52,388 nucleotides of DNA, taken from positions 1-52,388 of the forward strand of contig CAJAVM010000014.1 in NCBI GenBank assembly GCA_903945435.1, read 5' to 3'. The stretch is from an uncultured bacterium. Its GTDB lineage: Bacteria; Patescibacteriota; Patescibacteriia; Patescibacteriales; UBA12465. Below are positions 26,960 through 34,173 of this stretch, in pieces. The number at the start of each line of letters is the position of its first letter. Within the stretch, counting starts at the first letter, position 1. Below the pieces are notes generated by a model, which saw only the letters and a list, made by a program, of their open reading frames with translations, was not told the DNA's origin and ran no database searches. Made by a program: the position numbers and the translations under genes.

Positions 26960-26983
26960 TTCCATTAATTTCTATTTGATAAT

Positions 26984-27331
26984 ATGCCTAGAGTAAAACG
27001 CGGTACCAACCATGTAAAAAAGAGACGTAAGTTGTTAAAGGCTGTAAAAGGTTATAAATGGGGCCGAAACAATTTAATAAAATTAGCTAGAACTGCCAGA
27101 ACTAAGGCTGGTGCTCATGCTTTTGTTGATCGTCGCAAGAAAAAAAGAGTTATGCGCTCTTTGTGGCAGATTAAAATCAGTGCTTTTGTTAGAGAACACG
27201 GTTTTTCTTATTCTCGTTTTATTAATGCTTTAAAGATAAACAATATTGCAGTTGATAGAAAGGTTATGGCTGATTTAGCCGTTAATAATAAAGAAGTTTT
27301 GTTGGCCATTATAAATAAAGTAAAACAATAA
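26984..27331 (+). CDS. rplT: 50S ribosomal protein L20 (bL20)
   Basis: 115 residues with the L20 signature MPRVKRGTNHVKKRRKLLK, GYKWGRNNLIKLARTA and HAFVDRRKKKRVMRSLW. L20 is an early-assembly 23S rRNA-binding protein and, in several bacteria, represses its own operon. It lies 24 bases after rpmI, and secG starts two bases after its stop. Confidence 0.97.
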   Translation: MPRVKRGTNHVKKRRKLLKAVKGYKWGRNNLIKLARTARTKAGAHAFVDRRKKKRVMRSLWQIKISAFVREHGFSYSRFINALKINNIAVDRKVMADLAVNNKEVLLAIINKVKQ

Positions 27332-27333
27332 AT

Positions 27334-27555
27334 ATGGTCTTCTGGTTTAAAATTACTCAAGTTGTTGTCGCCATTCTTTTGATGGTGGCCATATTAATGC
27401 AGAATCGCGGTGCCGGCGTAGGCGGAATCTTGGGTGGAAGCGGTGGAGTCTATCTTACTAAAAGAGGGATAGAAAAAAAATTACATATTCTTACTATTAT
27501 TTTAGCCGCTCTCTTCATCTTAGTTTCTTTAGGCACTTTTTGGATAAAAGCATAA
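27334..27555 (+). CDS. secG: Protein translocase subunit SecG
   Basis: 73 residues with two membrane helices (about 5-22 and 49-70) around the conserved glycine-rich loop GAGVGGILGGSGGVYLTKRG. SecG is the accessory subunit of SecYEG. It starts two bases after rplT and is followed by the anchored solute-binding protein, so it sits in the ribosomal-protein transcript. Confidence 0.93.
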   Translation: MVFWFKITQVVVAILLMVAILMQNRGAGVGGILGGSGGVYLTKRGIEKKLHILTIILAALFILVSLGTFWIKA

Positions 27556-27574
27556 AGATATTTAAAGATATATT

Positions 27575-29356
27575 GTGTCTTCATTAAAACATAAAATTTC
27601 TATTTATTTGACAAGGGTGCAACAGGCCTTGGCTTATTTTAGTTTTAAAAGACGGTCTAGTCGTATCAGCCAGTTAGATATTGATAAAAAATTGGTATAT
27701 TCTTTATCTCCTCGCAAAATTCCTACAGGCAGTCAATTTAAACATATTCATAGATTTCTTAATCCTAAAGAAAATTTGATTATTAAAATTTGCGGCTTCC
27801 TGGTTGTGATTAATCTTATTTATTTAGGTGTAGTATTTGTTAAAAAGCATTTACAATATACTCCAGCTACTGGGGGAACCTATGTTGAAGCGATGGTTGG
27901 TTTTCCTAAATCAATTAATCCTTTGTATTCATCTAGTCGTGATGTTGATAATGATTTAAGTCGTTTGGTATATTCCAGCTTATTTAAATATGACTCAAAC
28001 GGAGAGATTATTCAGGATTTAGTTGAAAGCTATCAAATATCTGAAGACAAAAAAGAATATCTGATTGTTATTAAAGATAAGGTTAAGTGGCATAACGGCG
28101 AGAATTTAACTGTTGATGATATTATTTTTACCCTTAATCTTATTAAAGACGAAACCTACCGCTCTCCTTTAAGAGCTGAATTAGCAGGAGTTAACTCTGA
28201 GAAGGTGGATGATAGAACGGTAAAGTTAATTTTGCCGGAACCATATGCCCCATTTTTAGAAATGTTAACGTTTGGTATTATGCCAAAAAATATCTGGGAA
28301 AATATTGGTGCGGATGCTGCTGGATTGGCAGATTTGAATTTAAAGCCTATAGGTTCTGGTCCATACAAATTTAAGTCATTAGTAAAAAGTAAAAGTGGTG
28401 ATTTAAAAGAGTATCATTTAGAGGCTAATGCAGATTATTATAATAAGCCGGCCTATATTAAAAGTTTAAGTTTTAAATTTTTTGCTGATTATGTTGAAGC
28501 TATTAAAAGTTTTAATAGCAATCAGGTTGATGGTTTAAGTTATTTGCCGTTTAACGAGCGAACAGAATTACTTACAAAAGATTCGGCTAATATATTTGAT
28601 TTAGTGAGACCACAAATTGTTGGCATATTTTTTAATAAAGCAAAGAATAAATCTTTAGAAAACAAAGATTTGAGAATTGCTTTAGCTAAGGCAATTAATA
28701 AAGATAAGATATTGAAAGATGTTTTTGCGGGTGTGTATAAAGATGCTGATAGTCCAATTTTAAAAACTAGTTTTGCTTATAATCAAAATATTTCTAGATA
28801 CAATTATTCTACAGTTGAAGCTGCTGAAAGTTTAAAGGATAAAACTTTTAAGATTGTCTTGACGGTAATTGATTTGAACAGCAATGTTTTAGTTGCAGAA
28901 AAAATTAAAGCTGATTGGATGGCTGTTGGGATGGAAGTAGAATTAAAAATAATTCCATTAGAACAGGCTTCCAATATTATTAAGAATCGTGACTTTGAGG
29001 CTTTACTTTATGGTCAATCTGTTGGTGGGGATCCTGATGTTTTTGCCTTTTGGCATTCTACTCAAACGGGCGCCAAAGGTTTAAATATCGTTGGTTATAA
29101 TAATGAAGAAGTTGATAAATTATTAACCGATGCTCGTGTTGATATCTCGGTAGATGGTAGAAAAGAAAAATATTATCGTTTTCAAGAAATAATTACAGCG
29201 GAAGTTCCCGCTATCTTTCTATATTCGCCTACGTATACTTACGTGCAGAGTAAGAATATTAAAGGCTTTTTCGGTCAAGCGGTTATTGAGCCAGCTGATC
29301 GCTTAAGTCATATTTCCGAGTGGTATATTAAAACAAATAAAAAATTAACTTGGTAA
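27575..29356 (+). CDS. Membrane-anchored family 5 (OppA/DppA-like) solute-binding protein
   Basis: 593 residues, starting at GTG 27575. The cytosolic N-terminus of about 75 residues is basic, then one membrane helix (about 76-93, IIKICGFLVVINLIYLGVVF) anchors the protein in place of a lipobox. The SBP_bac_5 domain follows (about 105-570), with the family fingerprints DLVESYQISEDKKEYLIVIK, VKWHNGENLTVDDIIFTLNL and PIGSGPYKF. These proteins normally bind oligopeptides and pass them to an ABC permease. No permease or ATPase gene is adjacent. It follows secG by 19 bases and precedes rnj. Confidence 0.88.
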   Translation: MSSLKHKISIYLTRVQQALAYFSFKRRSSRISQLDIDKKLVYSLSPRKIPTGSQFKHIHRFLNPKENLIIKICGFLVVINLIYLGVVFVKKHLQYTPATGGTYVEAMVGFPKSINPLYSSSRDVDNDLSRLVYSSLFKYDSNGEIIQDLVESYQISEDKKEYLIVIKDKVKWHNGENLTVDDIIFTLNLIKDETYRSPLRAELAGVNSEKVDDRTVKLILPEPYAPFLEMLTFGIMPKNIWENIGADAAGLADLNLKPIGSGPYKFKSLVKSKSGDLKEYHLEANADYYNKPAYIKSLSFKFFADYVEAIKSFNSNQVDGLSYLPFNERTELLTKDSANIFDLVRPQIVGIFFNKAKNKSLENKDLRIALAKAINKDKILKDVFAGVYKDADSPILKTSFAYNQNISRYNYSTVEAAESLKDKTFKIVLTVIDLNSNVLVAEKIKADWMAVGMEVELKIIPLEQASNIIKNRDFEALLYGQSVGGDPDVFAFWHSTQTGAKGLNIVGYNNEEVDKLLTDARVDISVDGRKEKYYRFQEIITAEVPAIFLYSPTYTYVQSKNIKGFFGQAVIEPADRLSHISEWYIKTNKKLTW

Positions 29357-29403
29357 TTATTTATTGCTAGGTTAAATAACTCATAAAATTAAATAAAACA
29401 AAA

Positions 29404-31284
29404 ATGTTTGTAAAGAATCAGAGTTCTGCGGCGTCTTCGCCTCAGAGAAATTTTGCTACTCGTTTACCGCAACGTAATGAGCCTAGTCAAATATTAAAAT
29501 TAAAAAACAATCACACCCAATCAGCTATTCAAGGACGGTCAAATCGCCCCTTATCTTCGACTGTCCGCCCCGTTGCTCAAGTTATTCCTAAAAAATTTAC
29601 TGGCAATGTTCCTGGTATTTCAGGTTTAAAGATATGTCCGTTAGGAGGGCAAGAAGAAGTCGGTCGTAACTGTACTGTGTTTGAGTATGATAATGATATT
29701 ATTATCTTAGATATGGGAATGCAGTTTGCTGATGAAGATATGCCAGGAGTTGATTATATTATTCCTAACATTGCTTCGTTGCGTGGTAAAGAAAAAAATA
29801 TTCGTGGTGTTATTTTTAGTCATGGACATCTTGATCATATTGGAGCGGCTCCGATTATGCTGGAACAGTTAGGAAACCCTCCTATTGTTGGTATGAAATT
29901 AACACTAGCCATGATTAAGCATCGTCAGGAAGATTATAAGCGCGGAACTACTAAAAACTTGAAAACCATCACGGTTAATTCTATTGATCAAAAGATTGCT
30001 TTAGGAAAATTTCAAATTAGTTTTTTTCAAGTTGAACATTCTATTATTGATGCTGTCGGCGTAATTATTCAAACTCCACACGGAACAGTAATTCATCCCG
30101 GAGATTGGATGATTGAAGGTGACCCAATGGAGGGTCAAGTCGTTGGTTACGAGCGTTTAGCTCAACTTCCTTCACCACGTATTTTAATGTTGGAAAGTCT
30201 TGGAGTAGCTTATTCCAAGGAAAGAGTCCCAGTAAAAACGAGTCAAGGTAATTTAGAGAAACTTATTAGTGGTGCCCCAGGCCGTGTTATTATTGGAACG
30301 TTTGCTTCACAACTAGAAAGAGTTACTAGCTTATTAGCTTATTGTGAACAGATTGGGAAGAAAGTCGCTTTGGATGGTTATGGTATGAAAATGAATGTTA
30401 AAATTGCTCAAGAACTAGGTTATATTCCTGCTCATAAAAATACTTTAATTACTGTTGAAGATATAGATAAATATCCTGAAAATAGAATTGTAGTAATTTG
30501 TACTGGAGCTCAAGGAGAATCTAATGCTGTTTTTTCTAGAATAGTTAATGGTAATCATCGTTTTATTAGTATTAAAAAGTCTGACGTTATTATTTTTTCT
30601 TCCTCAGTGATTCCCGGTAATGAACGTTCTGTGCAGAAAGTTAAAGATTTACTTTATCGTTTAAGTGATAATGTTATCCATAGCAGCATTATGGATGTTC
30701 ATTCTGGTGGTCACGCTAATGTTGATGATATTAAAAAAATTCTTCATCAAATTAAGCCGGATTATTTTTTGCCAGTTTATGCTAATCACTATATGCTTGT
30801 TGAAGCAAAAAAATTAGCTCTACGTGAAGGATTTAAAGAGGATCAGATATTTGTTTTAGATAATGGAAATATTATTAAATTTCAAAAAGATAAAAAGCCT
30901 GTAGTACTTAAAGAAAAAGCGAATACTGATTATGTGATGGTAGACGGTCTTGGGGTTGGTGATGTTTCCGAAATAGTTTTACGTGATAGAAGAATGATGG
31001 CTGATGATGGGATGATTGTTATTATTGCAACTATAGATGCTAAGACAGGTGCTATTATTGGTAATCCAGATTTAATTTCTCGCGGCTTTGTCCACATGAA
31101 AGAGAATCGTGATTTAATTGAAAAGACTAGAATGAAAGTAAAAAAGATTGTAAAAGATAAGAACCCAATGACCTTGGCAGATGATGATTATATAAAAAAT
31201 AAAATTAGAAATGAAATTGGTCAATTCTTATTTAACTCCACTAAGCGTCGTCCAATGGTGTTGCCAGTAGTAATTAAAGTTTAA
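29404..31284 (+). CDS. rnj: Ribonuclease J
   Basis: 5'-3' exo- and endonuclease for mRNA decay and rRNA maturation. 626 residues. The metallo-beta-lactamase core has FSHGHLDHIG with metal ligands H140, H142, D144 and H145. The beta-CASP domain follows (IIGTFASQLERV, ICTGAQGESNAVFSRI) and then the signature MDVHSGGHANVDDIKKIL with the C-terminal catalytic histidine. The first 75 residues are a low-complexity extension rich in Asn, Gln, Ser, Pro and Arg that precedes the usual GLKICPLGGQEEVGRNC start. The gene is closed by a terminator. Confidence 0.95.
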   Translation: MFVKNQSSAASSPQRNFATRLPQRNEPSQILKLKNNHTQSAIQGRSNRPLSSTVRPVAQVIPKKFTGNVPGISGLKICPLGGQEEVGRNCTVFEYDNDIIILDMGMQFADEDMPGVDYIIPNIASLRGKEKNIRGVIFSHGHLDHIGAAPIMLEQLGNPPIVGMKLTLAMIKHRQEDYKRGTTKNLKTITVNSIDQKIALGKFQISFFQVEHSIIDAVGVIIQTPHGTVIHPGDWMIEGDPMEGQVVGYERLAQLPSPRILMLESLGVAYSKERVPVKTSQGNLEKLISGAPGRVIIGTFASQLERVTSLLAYCEQIGKKVALDGYGMKMNVKIAQELGYIPAHKNTLITVEDIDKYPENRIVVICTGAQGESNAVFSRIVNGNHRFISIKKSDVIIFSSSVIPGNERSVQKVKDLLYRLSDNVIHSSIMDVHSGGHANVDDIKKILHQIKPDYFLPVYANHYMLVEAKKLALREGFKEDQIFVLDNGNIIKFQKDKKPVVLKEKANTDYVMVDGLGVGDVSEIVLRDRRMMADDGMIVIIATIDAKTGAIIGNPDLISRGFVHMKENRDLIEKTRMKVKKIVKDKNPMTLADDDYIKNKIRNEIGQFLFNSTKRRPMVLPVVIKV

Positions 31285-31311
31285 TTATTCCTTGATACAA
31301 TTTAGGTATAT

Positions 31312-31339
31312 AAAAATCCCGTTTAAAACGGGATTTTTT
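31312..31339 (+). terminator. rnj terminator
   Basis: AAAAATCCCGTTT and AAACGGGATTTTT form an almost uninterrupted stem, followed by T. It is 27 bases after the rnj stop. Confidence 0.88.
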
Positions 31340-31366
31340 ATTGTTCATAAGTTGTGTATAACTCTA

Positions 31367-31395
31367 TTGACAAAGGTTTTTCTATATGTTATATT
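31367..31395 (+). promoter_or_regulatory. Strong predicted promoter of a candidate small RNA
   Basis: Perfect TTGACA (31367-31372), 17 bases, TATATT (31390-31395). A perfect DnaA-box match (TTATACACA, minus strand, 31353-31361) lies six bases before the -35; it may be chance. Confidence 0.65.
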
Positions 31396-31401
31396 ACTAA
31401 G

Positions 31402-31553
31402 TCGTCATTTGATGACTGTTTTTATAAAAAGGCCGTTTTGAACGGGACAGGCACGACAAGCATGGGGACGTTCTTCCTAGGATTTTCTGGCTTTATAGCT
31501 CGAAAGTCCCTAGAAGAAGTTTTCTTGCCTCCCCGTTTAAGCCGGTCTTTTTT
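31402..31553 (+). ncRNA. Candidate rod-like small RNA, unidentified (6S-like shape)
   Basis: It follows a near-consensus promoter and ends in six T (31548-31553). The 5' arm 31426-31446 pairs with 31531-31552 nearly end to end (A-run with U-run, then CCG/CGG and AACGGG/CCCGTT cores, with G-U pairs). AGGCA/TGCCT (about 31448-31452 with 31526-31530) extends the stem. After an internal loop, TTCTTC-C-TAGG near 31471-31481 pairs with CCTAGAAGAA near 31509-31518, with an apical hairpin. A small hairpin GTCAT/ATGAC (31405-31417) precedes the rod. A long closing stem, internal bubble and terminal stem suggest 6S RNA. I see no SRP signature. A 102-codon frame here looks accidental. Confidence 0.5.
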
Positions 31554-31563
31554 ATTGGAAAAT

Positions 31564-32301
31564 TTATTGGAAAGATCTATCTTTACCAACAATAACACTT
31601 ACTCGGTCTCTAACGACGCTAACTTCAACGGGCGTCTTAACACTGATTACCCCGTCAACTAATAATTGTTCTGTAATGCTCGTTATAATGAATTTGCTGA
31701 GTTTTAAAATTGTAGGACTCTTTTTGCGAGGACTAATTACTATGTCTAATAAGCCGTCATGAGGATTCGAGTTAATATTATTTACTTTATCGCTTAAAAG
31801 GTTAATAATTCTTACAATACCTTTATCCTCTGCTTCAATAGAGTAGTCTCCTAGATCGATATTAGTCCCTAGACTCCCTATATTCGCTTCATTTAGAAAA
31901 TAATGGTCGCCAACTAGTCCGAGGTCTATTTTTTCTATGCGTCTCGCTAATAGAATATTACAAGCATCTTCTTCATTTTTAATACCAAAAGAAGTGGCGA
32001 TAGAATTATCGTCGCCGATTGGTATTATTCCAAGAAGAGTTTTTTTCTGAAAATCGCCATATATATCGGTATCAATAATTGCTCCGATAATTTTGTTAAC
32101 TGTTTGATTATTACCAACAGCTACAATGGTTTTAGCCCCTAGTTTAATTTCATTCTGGATAGTTCCCTTTATATTTTTTATGCCCCCTAGACGAATTATT
32201 TTTCCATTTAAACCAAGGTCTGTAAGCCTAATCTCCATTCTATTTACAGCCTTATTGTACTTGCTTTTGTTTAAATAGTCGTCGTAGATATAAACATGCA
32301 T
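31564..32301 (-). CDS. Diacylglycerol-kinase-like protein with degenerate nucleotide-binding motifs
   Basis: 245 residues resembling the DAGK/sphingosine-kinase catalytic fold. The nucleotide-binding motif usually written GGDGT reads GNNQT (63-67, in VAVGNNQTVNKII). The second motif, usually PLGTGN, reads PIGDDN (94-99, in LGIIPIGDDNSIATSFGI). The spacing and surrounding hydrophobic pattern fit the family, but the residues that bind ATP phosphates are replaced. It may be inactive, regulatory, or of altered substrate. It is shorter than the usual roughly 300 residues, so the C-terminal domain is reduced. It follows bactofilin by 26 bases on the same strand. Confidence 0.65.
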   Translation of the reverse strand: MHVYIYDDYLNKSKYNKAVNRMEIRLTDLGLNGKIIRLGGIKNIKGTIQNEIKLGAKTIVAVGNNQTVNKIIGAIIDTDIYGDFQKKTLLGIIPIGDDNSIATSFGIKNEEDACNILLARRIEKIDLGLVGDHYFLNEANIGSLGTNIDLGDYSIEAEDKGIVRIINLLSDKVNNINSNPHDGLLDIVISPRKKSPTILKLSKFIITSITEQLLVDGVISVKTPVEVSVVRDRVSVIVGKDRSFQ

Positions 32302-32327
32302 AGAAGTTTGATAAGACGGCTATTAAT

Positions 32328-32735
32328 TTATTCTTCGATTTCTTTGTCTTTTTCAATTTCTCGATTGTCATTTTTTTTTCCTAAATCAAGTACGGCGGTA
32401 AGTTGGCCATTTACAGCCGCTCCTTTTTCAATGGAGATCTCTCCATATTGAATATCGCCATTTATTTTTGCAGTTCCGCCTAAAGATAAATAACCTTTTA
32501 CTTTAATATTTCCTTTAATTTCTCCGTTAATAACTAAATCCTTAGCTTCAACATTAGCAATAACTCGCGCTTTTTCACCGATAAAAATATTGGCATCAGT
32601 TTTTAGTGACCCTTCGAGCATCCCCTCTATAACAATATTTCCCTGTCCATGAAAGTTCCCCTTTACTTTAATAGAGGCACCGATAATTGTTTCTGCGTCT
32701 TTAAATTTTTCTAGCTTGTTTTCTCTGTTGAACAT
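32328..32735 (-). CDS. Bactofilin (polymer-forming cytoskeletal protein)
   Basis: 135 residues. The right-handed beta-helix bactofilin core spans about 16-115, seen as repeated short strands: TIIGASIKVKGNFHGQGNIV, IEGMLEGSLKTDANIFIGE, ARVIANVEAKDLVINGEI, KGNIKVKGYLSLGGTAKI. Bactofilins polymerise without nucleotide and scaffold local wall synthesis or cell shape. The tail is acidic and charged. It is followed by the DAGK-like gene, so a membrane/envelope context is plausible. Confidence 0.92.
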   Translation of the reverse strand: MFNRENKLEKFKDAETIIGASIKVKGNFHGQGNIVIEGMLEGSLKTDANIFIGEKARVIANVEAKDLVINGEIKGNIKVKGYLSLGGTAKINGDIQYGEISIEKGAAVNGQLTAVLDLGKKNDNREIEKDKEIEE

Positions 32736-32900
32736 ATATTTAAAAGGTGAATAAAATAGCCTAACTAATTACTATTTTAAGTTAATCTTACTTGCTTGTC
32801 AAAGAAAAAGATTGAAAAACAAAAAAAAATAGTATAAGATGAATTCAGTTCCTGGTATATATTGAGAATTAAGGCATTCGTATGTATTGTGAATAAAATT

Positions 32901-32972
32901 GTTCCCATGGTTCAATGGATAGAACGAGAGCCTCCTAAGTTCTAGATCCAGGTTCGACTCCTGGTGGGAACA
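32901..32972 (+). tRNA. tRNA-Arg(CCU)
   Basis: A 72-base cloverleaf with acceptor GTTCCCA/TGGGAAC and anticodon loop CTCCTAA in stem AGAGC/GTTCT (one G-U pair), anticodon CCT, decoding AGG. CCA is not encoded (CCT follows the discriminator). Confidence 0.93.
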
Positions 32973-32994
32973 CCTATTTGATATATATTAATCT

Positions 32995-33049
32995 TTTTGT
33001 CAATGTATTGACAAAACATTAATAAAATAGTGTCAATATGCTATTGACA
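32995..33049. repeat. Two tandem palindromes with TGTCAAT/ATTGACA halves
   Basis: The first is TTTTGTCAAT-GT-ATTGACAAAA (32995-33016) with 10-base arms. The second is TGTCAATA-TGC-TATTGACA (33031-33049) with 8-base arms. They share half-sites, their centres are about 34-35 bases apart, and the second covers the -35 of the tRNA-Ala promoter. This looks like a pair of operators for a dimeric regulator. Confidence 0.6.
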
Positions 33050-33071
33050 TTAATAAGTAATGAGCTATAAT
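33044..33071 (+). promoter_or_regulatory. tRNA-Ala(GGC) promoter
   Basis: TTGACA (33044-33049), 16 bases, TATAAT (33066-33071), consensus in both hexamers. The -35 is one arm of the second palindrome. Confidence 0.7.
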
Positions 33072-33077
33072 TAGTGT

Positions 33078-33181
33078 ATTGTTAGGCTTTTTTTAGACAT
33101 TGTTCCTTGAGGAACATGTTGATGAAAGCTAAATAGTCTGTAATCAGTGCTACAAATGTTCTGTGCAGAACATTAAGAAGG
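33078..33181 (+). other. Structured leader before tRNA-Ala(GGC)
   Basis: About 104 transcribed bases with two clean hairpins: TGTTCC/GGAACA (33101-33106 with 33111-33116, loop TTGA) and AATGTTCT/AGAACATT (33155-33162 with 33167-33174, loop GTGC). No reading frame. It is unusually long for a tRNA leader and could be a separate small RNA. Confidence 0.45.
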
Positions 33182-33255
33182 GGCCATTAGCTCAGTTGGC
33201 TAGAGCGCTTCCATGGCATGGAAGAGGTCAAGGGTTCAAGTCCCTTATGGTCCAC
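33182..33255 (+). tRNA. tRNA-Ala(GGC)
   Basis: A 74-base cloverleaf. The acceptor GGGCCAT/ATGGTCC includes the G3-U70 alanine identity pair. The anticodon loop is ATGGCAT in stem CTTCC/GGAAG, anticodon GGC. CCA is not encoded. It is followed five bases later by a terminator. Confidence 0.95.
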
Positions 33256-33260
33256 AATGA

Positions 33261-33285
33261 AAACTGGCGTTAGCTGGTTTTTTTA
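33261..33285 (+). terminator. tRNA-Ala terminator
   Basis: AAAACTGGC (33261-33269) and GCTGGTTTT (33274-33282) pair with two G-U wobbles around GTTA, then T. Confidence 0.75.
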
Positions 33286-33302
33286 TTTTCTAATAATTTA
33301 AT

Positions 33303-33887
33303 ATGCAAAAAAGAATATTTATTATTCATGGTTGGGGCGGTATGGCTAATGAAGGATGGCTTAGTTGGTTAAAAGAGGAGTTAGAGGCGGCTGGATATTT
33401 AGTTTTTGCTCTTCAGATGCCTAATACAAATGAACCACGAATTAAAACATGGGTAAAATCCATATCCGATTCGGTGGGATTAGTAGATGGTAATACTTTC
33501 TTTATTGGTCATAGTATTGGATGCCAGGCAATTGCGCGTTATTTAGAAGGTTTACAAAGGGGAGTAATGGTTGGAGGTGCAGTTTTTGTAGCTGGATTTT
33601 TTAAAAATCTTACCAATATGGGTAACGACGCATTATCCAGGGATATAATACATGAATGGCTCGATACTCCGATTGATTTAATTTCTATTAATAGTCATTT
33701 ATTGAAAAGTTTAGCGATATTTTCTGATAACGACCCATATGTTTCGCTCGATAATATAGAAGACTTTAAAAATAATCTAAATGCTGAAATTATTATTGAG
33801 CATGAGCAGGGCCATTATTCTGGTTCATCTGGATTACCTAAATATCCAAGCATTCTAGATAATGTGAAAGTCTTCATTGGCGATTAA
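33303..33887 (+). CDS. RBBP9/YdeN-type alpha/beta serine hydrolase
   Basis: 194 residues, a compact alpha/beta hydrolase. It has IFIIHGWGG at the N-terminus (oxyanion region), nucleophile Ser71 in GHSIG, an acid in SDNDPYV, and a catalytic histidine near the C-terminus in EQGHYSG. The length and absence of a lid fit the RBBP9/YdeN group, whose bacterial substrates are mostly unknown. There is no signal peptide, so it is cytosolic. It is a single gene between tRNA-Ala and a terminator. Confidence 0.9.
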   Translation: MQKRIFIIHGWGGMANEGWLSWLKEELEAAGYLVFALQMPNTNEPRIKTWVKSISDSVGLVDGNTFFIGHSIGCQAIARYLEGLQRGVMVGGAVFVAGFFKNLTNMGNDALSRDIIHEWLDTPIDLISINSHLLKSLAIFSDNDPYVSLDNIEDFKNNLNAEIIIEHEQGHYSGSSGLPKYPSILDNVKVFIGD

Positions 33888-33930
33888 ATTGTATTTAAAA
33901 TATTGCAAAATACTATTCATAAAAAAAGAG

Positions 33931-33964
33931 GAAAAGTCTACAAAAATGTGGACTTTTCTTTTTT
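33931..33964 (+). terminator. Terminator after the RBBP9-type hydrolase
   Basis: GAAAAGTCTAC (33931-33941) and GTGGACTTTTC (33948-33958), 11 base pairs with one wobble, then six T. Confidence 0.88.
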
Positions 33965-34035
33965 ATTTGGCTAATATTAAATAAAATATTTGATATTAAA
34001 AACTGTGGAAAACTTGTTATTATGTCAATAGATTT

Positions 34036-34044
34036 TGCTATAAT
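34036..34044 (+). promoter_or_regulatory. Possible trxB promoter (extended -10)
   Basis: TG-C-TATAAT with no good -35. A second TATAAT-like element lies near 34120. Either could start the trxB transcript. Confidence 0.4.
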
Positions 34045-34148
34045 TAGAAAGTTTAACGTGCTCATTGTTGAAATAATTTTTATAAATAATAGGTTTGCTT
34101 TTAAGACATAAAAACACTATAATATAGTTATCATTTATTAATTATTTT

Positions 34149-34171
34149 ACCGCTTTAGCGGTTTTGTTGTT
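34149..34171 (+). terminator. Terminator-like hairpin just before the trxB start
   Basis: ACCGC (34149-34153) and GCGGT (34158-34162) around TTTA, then a T-rich tract ending two bases before the trxB ATG. It lies downstream of the predicted promoters, so it may attenuate trxB or shield its start. Confidence 0.5.
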
Positions 34172-34173
34172 CT

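Noticed and set aside
31402-31553. SRP (4.5S) RNA
   Set aside because: The rod shape fits, but the conserved apical GGAAG/AGCAG loop of bacterial SRP RNA is absent.
31354-31662. A 102-codon plus-strand frame after rnj
   Set aside because: It runs through a promoter, a long RNA stem and a T-run, then into the 3' end of the opposing DAGK-like gene. Its composition has no protein-like pattern, so the RNA reading is preferred.
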